A model generated the notes under the pieces. That model was not told the origin of the DNA. It saw nothing but the letters and a program-made list of their open reading frames with translations, and did no database searches. From a virus: 25,792 bases of DNA. Location of the stretch: IMG/VR virus record IMGVR_UViG_3300017755_000090, positions 1-25,792 of that record. The stretch is one strand, 5' to 3'. The translations under genes and the position numbers were made by a program. This document shows, piece after piece, positions 7,075 to 16,032 of this stretch. Numbering within the stretch: position 1 is the stretch's first letter; every line of letters starts with the position of its first letter.

Positions 7075-9843
7075 CTATTTGTAATGCTTCTTTACTATTG
7101 AGGTCATCCACTTGCGAATGAAAGATTTTATAAATGGTTTGTTGCTAATGAACTCAGCAAACCGCTCACCATGCTTGATGTAAATTTTGCGGAACCAAGA
7201 AGGAGCTTCATCAAAAAGCCAACCTCTGAACAATAACCACATTGGATTGTTTTGTCCATACACTTCTCTGGCTACCCAGCAACCTTGCTTATTTCCAAAC
7301 AATGCTCCCCCTAGTGCAGAGCCAAACCCTCCAACCGGGCCACCCAAAGCAGCACCAGCTATAGATCCAAGACCACTCATCAATCCACCTTGAGCTTGAG
7401 CTGATGCACTCATTGCTCCAGCATCAAGAGCTGTCTGATTAGCCTGTTGCTGTAGAGCCATATTGACACCCAACATTGGATCGGTTGCTTGTGGAGTGGT
7501 TCCGTACATTGCTTGTTGCTGACCCATACCAAGAACTTGCAGTCCTTCAGCTTGAGAAGCAGGGCGACCAAAGAACGCTCCAATTTCTGGACCCATAGCC
7601 CTTTGCATTTGAAATGCTTGACCTAAACGAGCGTCGGCTTGTCCGGCCAATGCTTGCTGTTGAGCAAATTGCTGTTGTTCAAGACCAGCTTGTGCTCCAA
7701 AAATACTAGCCAATGCTGAGTCTCTCTGAGCCTGTTGCTGAAACTGTTGCTGCTCAATGCCAGCTTGCTGTGCAAATTGTTGTCCAGCAAGACGAGCCTC
7801 TTCCCCCGCAAAGGCTGCTTGTTGACCGGCAAGACCTGCTTGCTGCCCTATAACCTGGGCTCGCATTGCATCCTGTTGAGCCTGCTGCTGTGCAAAACGA
7901 GCTGCCTCTTGTGCTCCAACACCAAACTCCCGAAGCTGCTGCTCTCTTCCGGCCATATCTGAAGCAAAACCAGCTTGAGCAATGTTCTGAGCTAGTCCGG
8001 TTCCTTGTAGCTGCTGACCCATGCGAGCTTGCTCCAGTCCACCAGCAGCCTGCAAAGCTTGCTGCTGCAAACCAGCTTGCTGGGCTTGTAAACCCGCAGC
8101 AGTTCCAGCGGCTCCAACTCCCATTTGCTGCATGGCCCTCTGTTCAGCTAAACGCTGTTGAGCCAATGCTTCAGTTTGTCCTGCAAACTGACCACCCATT
8201 CCCATGCGTTGCATTTCCTCGGCTGTCCTAGCCTGTTGCATGGCTTGTTGCTGACCAATAAGTTGTTGTGCGGTCATAAGATCTTGGACCTCATCAGCTT
8301 TACGGGCTTCGGCCAAGCGATCTTGAACATTAGCCAAAGTAGACAGATCCCTGACCCTTCCTTGTCTTACACCAAGAGCTAATCCCTCCTGTTCACCTTG
8401 GCGTCTTTGCGCCGAAGAAAGTGTTCCTGCATCTGCAACTAAACCACCAATACGTTGTTGGATAGCCTGCTCTTCTGGAGAAGCCCCAGCAGCTTGAAAT
8501 CCTAGTTGCTGTAACGCCTGCTGTTGTAACGCTTGCTCCACATCCGAAGCTGCACGTTGATCAGCACCTAAAGCTTGTTGTCCAAACTGACCAAGAGCTT
8601 GAGCCTCAGCCGAAGGATCTTTACCAGCCGCTGCCAACAAAGCCTTTTCCGCATCTCCAGCCTGTCGCCCTGACAACAGGTTTTGAATTTGACTAGCAAC
8701 TTCTCTTTGCTCTGCTGTTTGGCCCATCGCTGGGCCGCCTATAAGCTGTTCCAGTCCTCCTCTAGCAGCAGCACCAAGAGTGCCGTCTCCGCTTCTTCCC
8801 CCAATAACGTCAGCTAGATTTGCAAGAGCACCTTGAGCTTGACCAAGATCGGCTCCAGCAGCCTGAAGGCCCTCCCTTGCTGCACCATCTCCAGCTTGTG
8901 CTTGTGTAGTGGGATCTCCACGTTGAGACAAAGTGTCAGCAAGAGTTCTAAAGCTTGCTTGTGCTTCTGAAGGGCTTTGAGTGCTTATTTGCTCCGCTCT
9001 TTGAGAAGCAATATCTGCAAGGTTTTGAGAACCGGGATCAGACTCTCTATAAAGTTTTACAAGATCGGGAGCCAGCTCGCTTATTGTCTGAAACTCACCC
9101 TTGGCAGCAGCGTCTTTTAGTTTTCTGCCTACCTCTGCTTGGCTTTCAACTGCCCTTCTGGACAGTTCAATCATTCCTGGATTTTCTCCTAAAACTTTAT
9201 TGGCAGCGTCATCAAAAGTGGTTTGCAATGTTGCAATGGCATCATCGCTCAGATCGCCGCTTTCCTTTAATGACTGAAGACTTGATGCAAGATTTTCAAC
9301 CTCTCTGGCGCGAGTTTCTTTTTGACCCGCACCAAAACGCCCTTCTCTTTGTTCAGAAGTATATCCTTTACCAAGATTACCAGTTCCATGAAAGTCGGGT
9401 ACATCTTCACCAAGCTCTACCCTTACGGTTTGTAAAGCTTTTTTGAGCTCCTCGTTCTCACTATCACTAGCAAGTGCATCTGCGTACTCATCTTTTAGAT
9501 TTCGCAAACGTGCTAATTCATCACTGTCATTATAGGCATCTCCCTTATCAGAAAGCCTCTTAATGTCACCCTGTATTCTTGATTCGGCAGAACGTCTTTC
9601 TTGTTGTGCTTGTTCAAGGTTTTGTTGAGCCGTGTCTCTGGCCTCAGAAGTTGCCCTAGTAACACCGCCCATCAAAGCAGTTTTAGCATCATCCAAAGCG
9701 AGCTGCTGCATTTCTGGACGAATTCTGGCTTCAGCAGCAATGATGTCTGGAGCTGCTTCCCTGTAAGCCCTAGAAGTGTCCTTTATTTGTTGAGCTACAT
9801 TTATTGGATCAATCTGTGGAGCGTCTATTCTTGTGCTACCCAT
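7075..9843 (-). CDS. Gln/Ala-rich internal virion protein with CFI-box-like C-terminus
   Basis: A 922-residue protein, probable ejection or internal virion protein. Residues 1-300 are helical and charged. Residues about 400-780 are extremely Gln/Ala-rich (AQQQAQQDAMRAQ, GIEQQQFQQQAQ) and predict long helices or coiled coil. Residues about 815-852 are a Gly/Ala stretch (SIAGAALGGPVGGFG) with glycine-zipper spacing that may insert into the membrane. The last 69 residues (from Gly854) begin GCWVAREVYG and continue through LFRGWLF, then ERFAEFI, with a basic end. This resembles the CFI-box C-terminal module (CFIATAAYG...LR.FRD) of bacterial proteins. It lies 8 bases after the GNAT-like gene's end and 13 bases before the 492-residue gene. 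The internal virion role is inferred from the gene trio and composition. Confidence 0.72.
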   Translation of the reverse strand: MGSTRIDAPQIDPINVAQQIKDTSRAYREAAPDIIAAEARIRPEMQQLALDDAKTALMGGVTRATSEARDTAQQNLEQAQQERRSAESRIQGDIKRLSDKGDAYNDSDELARLRNLKDEYADALASDSENEELKKALQTVRVELGEDVPDFHGTGNLGKGYTSEQREGRFGAGQKETRAREVENLASSLQSLKESGDLSDDAIATLQTTFDDAANKVLGENPGMIELSRRAVESQAEVGRKLKDAAAKGEFQTISELAPDLVKLYRESDPGSQNLADIASQRAEQISTQSPSEAQASFRTLADTLSQRGDPTTQAQAGDGAAREGLQAAGADLGQAQGALANLADVIGGRSGDGTLGAAARGGLEQLIGGPAMGQTAEQREVASQIQNLLSGRQAGDAEKALLAAAGKDPSAEAQALGQFGQQALGADQRAASDVEQALQQQALQQLGFQAAGASPEEQAIQQRIGGLVADAGTLSSAQRRQGEQEGLALGVRQGRVRDLSTLANVQDRLAEARKADEVQDLMTAQQLIGQQQAMQQARTAEEMQRMGMGGQFAGQTEALAQQRLAEQRAMQQMGVGAAGTAAGLQAQQAGLQQQALQAAGGLEQARMGQQLQGTGLAQNIAQAGFASDMAGREQQLREFGVGAQEAARFAQQQAQQDAMRAQVIGQQAGLAGQQAAFAGEEARLAGQQFAQQAGIEQQQFQQQAQRDSALASIFGAQAGLEQQQFAQQQALAGQADARLGQAFQMQRAMGPEIGAFFGRPASQAEGLQVLGMGQQQAMYGTTPQATDPMLGVNMALQQQANQTALDAGAMSASAQAQGGLMSGLGSIAGAALGGPVGGFGSALGGALFGNKQGCWVAREVYGQNNPMWLLFRGWLFDEAPSWFRKIYIKHGERFAEFISNKPFIKSFIRKWMTSIVKKHYK
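7600..8640 (-). repeat. Gln/Ala-coding low-complexity region
   Basis: On the plus strand this stretch is dominated by TTG, CTG and TGC triplets, the complement of CAA/CAG and GCA codons. It encodes the Gln/Ala-rich part of the 922-residue protein. The bias opens long spurious frames on the other strand and in other frames. It is a diverged low-complexity tract, not an exact tandem array. Confidence 0.75.
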
Positions 9844-9851
9844 ATCTATTA

Positions 9852-10205
9852 TTATTTAAAGTCTCTATAGTACATTACACCTTCCCACATCTTCTTGTTA
9901 CCAAGACGTTCCATGTTGGGAAAAAAATTACTACCCTTGTCACACATTATAAAAGCTCGGTGTATACCGTTTGCAGCATACTCATCTTCAAGTTTCTTGA
10001 TGGCCCTAACACTGTCCAACGCCTTTGCCCTCTTGCTGTCCATCCACCACCAAACAAGTGGTGCAGCACCAACACTGGCAGAGCCAATGATGTCGCCATC
10101 CTTGCGGAAGATGTGAGTTGGCATAACCACATTGTGATCGTCAGCCAACATACGCTCTGACAAGTTAGGCAAAGATTGATGTGTTACGTGTTCTATTGTT
10201 ATCAT
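9852..10205 (-). CDS. GNAT-like small protein (T7 gp13-type position)
   Basis: A 117-residue protein beginning MITIEHVTHQ. A short N-terminal segment is followed by THIFRKDGDIIGSASVG (residues about 30-46), a strand-turn-strand as in the central sheet of GCN5-type acetyltransferases. Then come WWWMDSKRAKALDSVRAIKKLEDEY (helix) and GIHRAFIMCDKGSNFFPNMERLG, like the late strand and helix before the GNAT 'neighbour similar' end. I do not see a clear Q/RxxGxG/A acetyl-CoA loop, so it may not be catalytic. T7 gp13 is a small GNAT-like virion protein next to internal core genes, and this gene sits just before the large internal proteins. The start is an ATGA overlap with the fibre gene, preceded by GAAGG. 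Assignment is by fold pattern and position. Confidence 0.55.
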   Translation of the reverse strand: MITIEHVTHQSLPNLSERMLADDHNVVMPTHIFRKDGDIIGSASVGAAPLVWWWMDSKRAKALDSVRAIKKLEDEYAANGIHRAFIMCDKGSNFFPNMERLGNKKMWEGVMYYRDFK

Positions 10206-13200
10206 CCTTCTAATGTTTGCACTCTAGCTTCCAAAGCCTCTATCTTATCTACAGCCTCTTGCAATGCTGCGGTCAAAAGCGGTACTAGTTTAGATTGGTC
10301 AATGCCCTGATAGTCAGGAACACTGCGAGTATCCATCACCGCTTCAGTAACTAGTACACTTTCTGTCCACTCTTCTACAGCAGGAGTAAGCTCATTGCCA
10401 TCTTCATCATAAGTGGCTTCCGCTGCTGGGTGAACAACATCTTCATAGACCGCGGGAGACACCTCATACTCCTCCTCCTTCATGCCGTCCTTAGTTCCTG
10501 TTATTGCTTCTGGAACAATATCTGAAACTTCGTGAGCAAAGAACCCATCTACCGTTTTATCTGGATCTACTTTAAAGTTAAAGCGATATGGACTAAGCTG
10601 CTTCAGCCGATCAATTCCGTCTATAAGGTTTGTTTCGTTTTCTTTAAGCCTGTAATCGGATGAGGTGTTAAAAGCTGTTGCTGAAGTTGACGTTGTTATG
10701 CTACCAACCACTGAAGAGCCATTGTAAAAAATAGCATGAGTCGCAGAGCCAGATGCTCGTGCAGAGTAAATAATACCGTTTGAAGCAACACCAAAACTAT
10801 CCGCTTGGGCAAGAGCAGTGCCACCCACCAACAAACTGCCTGATGCGTCTATACGCATCGCTTCTGTGCCTGAGCGTGTTGTAGTATTTGCCGCTGTATT
10901 AAATGTTATTGCAGTAGCGGCGTTGTATGTCGAGGCAGCACCGCCTATATCTATTCTATTTAATGATGAGTTTGCAAAGTATTGTAATACCTGAAAACCT
11001 TCTGCCTCTGTTCCAGAGTCATATTGACGGGCTAATAAATGTCCTTCTTTATTAGTATCGTCAGTATTGTTGTTGGCGAATGTCACGTTCCCCGCTACGT
11101 CTAAAGCTGTACTTGGAGCCGCCGTGCCAATGCCAACGCCCGTAGCGTTAATACGCAGCTTCTCGTTACTAGATCCATCACTGTTTACATGGAAGCGAAT
11201 GTCTGTACCATTGTCTTCCGTAAACAACCTCAATGATCCATCTGAAAGAATTTGTGCAGGATTAGATGAATTTGTCTGCCTAAAGAAAATGCTCTTGGTT
11301 GTGTTTGATGAACCATCCAATTTAATACCAACCCCATCTGCGTTAACTATTAAGCGATTTAGTGACTCATCCCATTGCATATAAGAACCACTAGTTGCCC
11401 CGAAGAACTTAACATCATGACCAGTATCATCTACACCTACGGTAAGCGTTGAGTCTATTTGAACAGCACCATTTATTGTAGTAGCACCGTTAAAATAGGC
11501 AGTCCCCTGGTTATAAAAATCAAGTGAAGGATGTACCGCCGATATACCTACAGCAAACTTACCCGTAACATTTCCTGAAGGCATTCCTACATGACCACCA
11601 ACTGCCAGCGTAGATGCCATGTCAACAGCTCCATCAATGTCTACAACATCAAGGTTAGTAGTGCCATCAACGTCTAAATCGCCGTTAAAATCAACATTAC
11701 CAGCAACCGCCAGTGTTGTTGCCATGTCTACCGCCCCATCAATATCTACAACATCTAAATTAGTAGTTCCATCAACATCTATAGCTCCAGAAATATCTAA
11801 GCTTCCACCCGTCAACTTACCAACCTGCAAGTCAGCATAGCTGTTGATTGTGACATTTCCTGCGGTCGTTCCGTCTTCTGTATTACAGGCTATTGCGGCA
11901 AACTCGTCAGCAGACTCGTCCCATATAAATCCCTTGTTTGCAGTGTTACTAGCAGAGCCGTTGCCTCGCGTAACAATAAACCCTTCATCAAATGCCGAGC
12001 CCGTGTACCCCTCACCAAATTTTACTAAGGGATCAGTAACGGTAAGGTTAGTTGTGTTTACTGTTGTGGTTGTACCGTTAACAGTAAGGTTGCCCGTAAT
12101 AGTTACATTGTCACCAAAAGTAGCTTCAGATGTAGAATGTCCTATTGCAATGGCTATACCAGAAGTTTCTGTAGCAAGCTTTAACTCTCCTGTAGAATTA
12201 GTAATGTATGAATTACTACCATCATGGTAGACTTGCATATCAGAACCTGTACCAAATTTAAACTTGTCACTGTCTGGTACAAGCAGATCACCGCTTGAAT
12301 CTACTGTTACGGCTTTTGATGCCTCGGATGTACCTAGTGTAGTAATATCTAAGTAGTTTAATTCAGCAGCAGTAGAAGTAACCGTTGTCCCTCCTATGGA
12401 AAGAGCGTCTGTTTCAAGAGTGCCATCAAAGTCTCCATCTACAGCATCAATGTTGCCCTTAAAAATTGTAGCACTAACCGTTCCTGTACTTGGATTATAT
12501 GCAAAATTGCCATCCATTTCCAAGCCAACATTGCCTGTGCTTGAGGTTGCCCCCTCTACAAAAGTAATTAGGTTTTCTTCGTTAGTGCTTTCGTTGTCAG
12601 TTACTAAAACATGAGCAGAGTTTGTTGCGTTTGTAACTGTTGTTCCTGCAATAACTGTAGCTAAAGCTGTACCATTAACCGTTATTGCATCGGCCTCTAG
12701 AGTTCCATCTACATCTACATCTCCAGATATGTCTAGTGAACCAAATGAACCAACTCCAGTAGTGGTTATTGCAGAAGATCCATTATCAATGGCTCCAAAA
12801 CCAGAAGATATTGATCCTGCTCCAAGTGTGCCAACAGAGGTAATCTGAGTCTGGGAAGCATCTACAGAAAGAACACTGCTAGAAGCTGATAATCCTGTGC
12901 CAGCAAAAAGAGTAGCGATGTCTGCTATTGCTTCTTTTTTTGTTGTGCTATCCGTAGCATCGACAAAAGGAATAAAGTCTCCATCAGCTATAGCAGCATT
13001 ACTAATTTCATTAAAATCTAAAGCTATTGTAAGAGTTTGGCTGCTTGCTGAGGTATCTAATCCAGCAGATCCAGCAATGGTAAATGTTTGACCATCTAGG
13101 TCTACAGAACCAGTTCCACTATCTCCAGCAAAGTCTAAGTCTTCAGCAGTTAGTTGAGTGTCAACATACGCCTTAATGCTCTGCTGAGTAGCAAGAGACG

Positions 13201-13603
13201 TGGCAGAGTTGGAAGACATATTGTCCTCATCCAATATTGCCACTTCCGCAGGAGCAGCAGACCCACCAGAAACATTACCAAGAACCTTGTAGTCTGCTAA
13301 GTTTTCTATCTTAGCCTTTGTGACATTGCTGTCTGCAATAAGAGAGGTGGTAATGTTGGCGGCAGCAATCTTAGCTGTAGTTACGTTACTACCTGCAATT
13401 TTAGCAGTGGTCACTGCACTTGTTGCAAGCTTGCCAGCACTAATACCAAGATCCTTTACAATTATTTTCCCACTAGAAAGCTGGGTCGTGGAGTCATCAA
13501 CTGCTCCAGATGCAAATGTTGCACTATCTACAAGTGCATTAAGATTGGTAGACGTTACTTGATCGCCATCTGAATATGTAGTACCTTTGCTTAAAATAGC
13601 CAT
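10202..13603 (-). CDS. Tail fibre/spike with C-terminal S74 intramolecular chaperone
   Basis: A 1133-residue receptor-binding fibre. Residues 54-103 are five 10-residue repeats (VTTAKIAGSN type). A long beta-repeat shaft follows, rich in Asp, Gly and Thr (LDISGDVDVDGTL, VDGTTNLDVVDIDGAVDM), including a near-perfect 35-residue duplication. The C-terminal 152 residues form a Peptidase_S74 chaperone: Ser982 in TSSDYRLKEN is the likely self-cleavage serine with its Lys dyad partner at 987, followed by DGFFAHEVSDIVPEA and the final coiled coil (KLVPLLTAALQEAVDKIEAL). In this family the chaperone trimerises the fibre and then cuts itself off. An acidic insert of about 50 residues (EEEYEVSPAV to MDTRSV) splits the chaperone. 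The start is a TAATG overlap with the nozzle-like gene. Confidence 0.9.
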   Translation of the reverse strand: MAILSKGTTYSDGDQVTSTNLNALVDSATFASGAVDDSTTQLSSGKIIVKDLGISAGKLATSAVTTAKIAGSNVTTAKIAAANITTSLIADSNVTKAKIENLADYKVLGNVSGGSAAPAEVAILDEDNMSSNSATSLATQQSIKAYVDTQLTAEDLDFAGDSGTGSVDLDGQTFTIAGSAGLDTSASSQTLTIALDFNEISNAAIADGDFIPFVDATDSTTKKEAIADIATLFAGTGLSASSSVLSVDASQTQITSVGTLGAGSISSGFGAIDNGSSAITTTGVGSFGSLDISGDVDVDGTLEADAITVNGTALATVIAGTTVTNATNSAHVLVTDNESTNEENLITFVEGATSSTGNVGLEMDGNFAYNPSTGTVSATIFKGNIDAVDGDFDGTLETDALSIGGTTVTSTAAELNYLDITTLGTSEASKAVTVDSSGDLLVPDSDKFKFGTGSDMQVYHDGSNSYITNSTGELKLATETSGIAIAIGHSTSEATFGDNVTITGNLTVNGTTTTVNTTNLTVTDPLVKFGEGYTGSAFDEGFIVTRGNGSASNTANKGFIWDESADEFAAIACNTEDGTTAGNVTINSYADLQVGKLTGGSLDISGAIDVDGTTNLDVVDIDGAVDMATTLAVAGNVDFNGDLDVDGTTNLDVVDIDGAVDMASTLAVGGHVGMPSGNVTGKFAVGISAVHPSLDFYNQGTAYFNGATTINGAVQIDSTLTVGVDDTGHDVKFFGATSGSYMQWDESLNRLIVNADGVGIKLDGSSNTTKSIFFRQTNSSNPAQILSDGSLRLFTEDNGTDIRFHVNSDGSSNEKLRINATGVGIGTAAPSTALDVAGNVTFANNNTDDTNKEGHLLARQYDSGTEAEGFQVLQYFANSSLNRIDIGGAASTYNAATAITFNTAANTTTRSGTEAMRIDASGSLLVGGTALAQADSFGVASNGIIYSARASGSATHAIFYNGSSVVGSITTSTSATAFNTSSDYRLKENETNLIDGIDRLKQLSPYRFNFKVDPDKTVDGFFAHEVSDIVPEAITGTKDGMKEEEYEVSPAVYEDVVHPAAEATYDEDGNELTPAVEEWTESVLVTEAVMDTRSVPDYQGIDQSKLVPLLTAALQEAVDKIEALEARVQTLEG
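11600..11809 (-). repeat. 105-bp tandem duplication in the fibre shaft
   Basis: Two adjacent 105-bp (35-residue) units encode VDGTTNLDVVDIDGAVDMA followed by (T/S)TLAV. For example GCCATGTC recurs at 11616 and 11721. The copies differ by scattered, mostly third-position changes while the protein is nearly identical, so the duplication is old and held by selection or gene conversion. Confidence 0.85.
13295..13444 (-). repeat. Decapeptide repeats near the fibre N-terminus
   Basis: Five units of 10 residues (30 bp) cover fibre residues 54-103: ISAGKLATSA, VTTAKIAGSN, VTTAKIAAAN, ITTSLIADSN and VTKAKIENLA. The alternating Thr/Lys/Ile/Ala pattern suggests a short beta-helical or coiled neck between the virion-binding N-terminus and the shaft. 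Confidence 0.7.
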
Positions 13604-15783
13604 TATTCTGCTTTTTGTATGCTTCTAAAGGTTATAGCTCCTGCTACCTTCAATGCTCTTAGTCTGGGTCTCCCCTTAGTTGTTGTTAATTTAAATTGTA
13701 ATCCGTAGGCTCGTTTGTTGCCAAATCTTCCCCGAAGAGACACATCTTCATCAATAGCAAGCTCTTCACCGTTTATGTTAGCAACTGTTCCAAGATCTAT
13801 AATAGCATCAATGTTCTCTGTTATTGCTTCCAAATTTGCATCAGAAACATTGTTTTCAGAAGATTGAAGATGCAGTTCAAAGTTATTCCATTTCTTTCTG
13901 TCAATAGATCCAATGGTAAACATCCTGCTTGTTGCTGATGCTGCAACCAAAATAGATTCTGTTGAAGCCCCAATAGCACCAACATACAGATCTATGTCAT
14001 CTGCTCTGGATTCATATTTGTGAACTCCACCATTTCGGTTGATAGCATAAACACCTCTCTGAACACCTGATCCACCAGTCAATAAATATGTATACTCCCA
14101 GTCTGAATCATTTATGGAATCCAACGACTCCCATTGTTTGTTAAGAAAGTTGTAAACCAAAAGAGCGTTGTTTGTAGTGGAGTCATCCAAAGGAACAGCA
14201 ATGTAATACCTGTTATCAAAGTAAGCAGAAACTGCCTTATCTGCATAATCCTTGTTGATTCTTGAGATGGTTCCTTGAATGGAAGAAGACAATGGTACGT
14301 CTTGCCCTCTCAAGTTGTAAAGATCAACGAAGTCTAGTGCGTACACTCCATTGTCGGATAGGAACATTAGCTTGTTTCCTATCTGCTGTATGCTGTTTCT
14401 GGCCGAACACCCTATATCGCTTGTGATAACTTGTGATACACTGCTTCCCAGATCTAGGCTATTCTTTACTGTGTGAATGCTATTGCGGTTGAATACTACC
14501 AATTGGTCATCAGAGAAAGAATGAAAACCTACAATAAAATCTGCTTCTCCGGCATTAAATCTAAACTGACCGTAAATTCTGTCATACGTGTTTTGATCTA
14601 GTATATCCGAAAACAAAGCCTCATCCAAAATATTTCTATTGGTAATTGTAGCAGATCCAGAAGACCCGGTAATATCAAACTGATATGGAACAACCAACCT
14701 ACGTTGATGTGGTACACCAAACTCTGGAGCCGGCATATGGCTAAATCCTAGACCAATAGATGTTTTCTTTTCAACGGTAGCACTTTTGTTTGTAGCATCA
14801 GCTTTGTCCGTAACAAAAGTAAAAGTTGTTGAGTTTGTTATAGATCTAACCCGAACGGTGTCACCAACAGAATAACCAGAACTTCCTGCGGTAGTCACTG
14901 TAAGTTCATCTCCAACCAATAAAGAACTGGTGCTAGAAACTGTAGCTGTTGCTATGCCTGATGCAAAATCGAGATCAGTAATTGCTAGAGGTGTAGGCTG
15001 AGTGTACGCTCCGTTAGAAACTAAAGCAAAGGTAGTGGTACTAATGTCTCCATCCCACTGTAAAGCTATCTGCCCCTTGCGGAATATAAACAACTTGTTA
15101 AATGCCTGAACCACATTGCTTCCCCTTGGAACCGTTTCTCCAGAAGGATATGTAAGAGTAACTGTTGTTGCCCCACTATCTAAAGTTTTTACCAATACTG
15201 TCTTGTTGGTTCCGACAACAGCAATGTAAGATGTTGCATCGTTATTAGGATCTGAAAATTCACAAGATGCTTCTATAAAGTTTGAAGCACTATCTAGCAG
15301 TCTCATTCCCTTAACCACCATAGTTCCACCCGGCGTTTCAGCTAAATCAGTAACTGTGTAAGTTATTGTATCTGCATCTACAACTGTAGCAATAAAATTA
15401 CCGTTTGGATCAACACTACCAGAAAACGTCAATCCACTAATATTTACCCCAGTGTTAGTTGTAATGTTGTGAGCTGAATTAAAATTAACTTGGATTGTTG
15501 AATCAGTCCTAGAAAATGAAGCAACTCCACCACCTATATTGGTTGAGTCATACAACTTAAATGGAAGAGCAAGAACCGCAGCAGAAAATGGAGCAGAGAA
15601 TATATCCATGCCTTTTCTTGGTTGCCACTCACCGTTCAAATCCATTCGGCCATTTTCAGAAACAGACAACACTCCAGAAGGAAGCTGGTCGGGTCTAAGC
15701 TTATTGTTAAAGCCAGAAAAGCCTTGGTCTAGGTCTTCTACAACCCGATCATCGGCCTGCCCATATGTATCATATCTAGCCAT
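13603..15783 (-). CDS. Tail nozzle-like / tail tubular protein B-like protein
   Basis: A 726-residue, beta-rich protein with no membrane segment. The N-terminus contains DQGFSGFNNKLRPDQLPSG, NGRMDLNGEWQPRKG, a signature I associate with podovirus nozzle or stopper proteins (the T7 gp12 role). Later come many short hydrophobic strands and turns (LVVFNRNSIHTVKN, LMFLSDNGVYALDF, YYIAVPLDDST), like blades of a beta-propeller. The gene lies between the small basic proteins and the fibre, and its stop overlaps the fibre start (TAATG). Expected role: distal tail tube joining the adaptor ring to the fibres and closing the DNA channel. Exact family not certain; a different tail-surface protein is the main alternative. 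Confidence 0.7.
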   Translation of the reverse strand: MARYDTYGQADDRVVEDLDQGFSGFNNKLRPDQLPSGVLSVSENGRMDLNGEWQPRKGMDIFSAPFSAAVLALPFKLYDSTNIGGGVASFSRTDSTIQVNFNSAHNITTNTGVNISGLTFSGSVDPNGNFIATVVDADTITYTVTDLAETPGGTMVVKGMRLLDSASNFIEASCEFSDPNNDATSYIAVVGTNKTVLVKTLDSGATTVTLTYPSGETVPRGSNVVQAFNKLFIFRKGQIALQWDGDISTTTFALVSNGAYTQPTPLAITDLDFASGIATATVSSTSSLLVGDELTVTTAGSSGYSVGDTVRVRSITNSTTFTFVTDKADATNKSATVEKKTSIGLGFSHMPAPEFGVPHQRRLVVPYQFDITGSSGSATITNRNILDEALFSDILDQNTYDRIYGQFRFNAGEADFIVGFHSFSDDQLVVFNRNSIHTVKNSLDLGSSVSQVITSDIGCSARNSIQQIGNKLMFLSDNGVYALDFVDLYNLRGQDVPLSSSIQGTISRINKDYADKAVSAYFDNRYYIAVPLDDSTTNNALLVYNFLNKQWESLDSINDSDWEYTYLLTGGSGVQRGVYAINRNGGVHKYESRADDIDLYVGAIGASTESILVAASATSRMFTIGSIDRKKWNNFELHLQSSENNVSDANLEAITENIDAIIDLGTVANINGEELAIDEDVSLRGRFGNKRAYGLQFKLTTTKGRPRLRALKVAGAITFRSIQKAE

Positions 15784-16032
15784 TTAACAATTCCAAGCTC
15801 TCCTGCTCCAGTAGTTTGCAGACAGTTTATTACTCTTACCCTTTATCCCACCTGACCTAGCACAGTAACTTTTCTTACGTGCCGGGTTATTCTTTTTGAT
15901 GCTCATGTTAGCATCACCAAAGCGTACAATTTTTTCCTTACCACCCTGACAAGCTTTCACGACAAACTTCTTCCCCCCAGATACTTCTCTGCGGGGCTTG
16001 TTGCACTTCATCTTGGATTTATCTATTGCCAC
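15784..16032 (-). CDS. Small basic Cys-containing protein (82 aa)
   Basis: An 82-residue protein with a GTG start at 16032 preceded by AAGG at good spacing, overlapping the upstream gene by 14 bases. It is strongly basic. Visible blocks: KMKCNKPRRE, KKFVVKACQGGKEKIVRFGD, MSIKKNNPARKKSYCARSGG and NKLSANYWSRRAW, ending in Cys. Four cysteines (10, 28, 57 and 82) could bind a metal or form disulfides. The pattern 'VVKAC..GKEKI.RFGD' and 'KLSA.YWS..AW' recurs, from memory, in small proteins of aquatic viruses without a known function. It is the last of four consecutive small basic genes and its stop touches the nozzle-like gene's start. Confidence 0.8.
   Translation of the reverse strand: MAIDKSKMKCNKPRREVSGGKKFVVKACQGGKEKIVRFGDANMSIKKNNPARKKSYCARSGGIKGKSNKLSANYWSRRAWNC

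Noticed and set aside
7866-8231. A 121-residue plus-strand frame.
   Set aside because: It lies opposite the Gln/Ala-rich tract; codon bias there leaves other frames open.
7600-8640. The repetitive tract as a CRISPR or microsatellite array.
   Set aside because: There are no regular spacers or exact units; it is a codon-level low-complexity coding region.
8955-9446. A 163-residue plus-strand frame opposite the 922-residue gene.
   Set aside because: It is antisense to a real gene; Leu/Phe/Gln-rich composition comes from complementary codon bias, with no ribosome site or overlap with neighbours.
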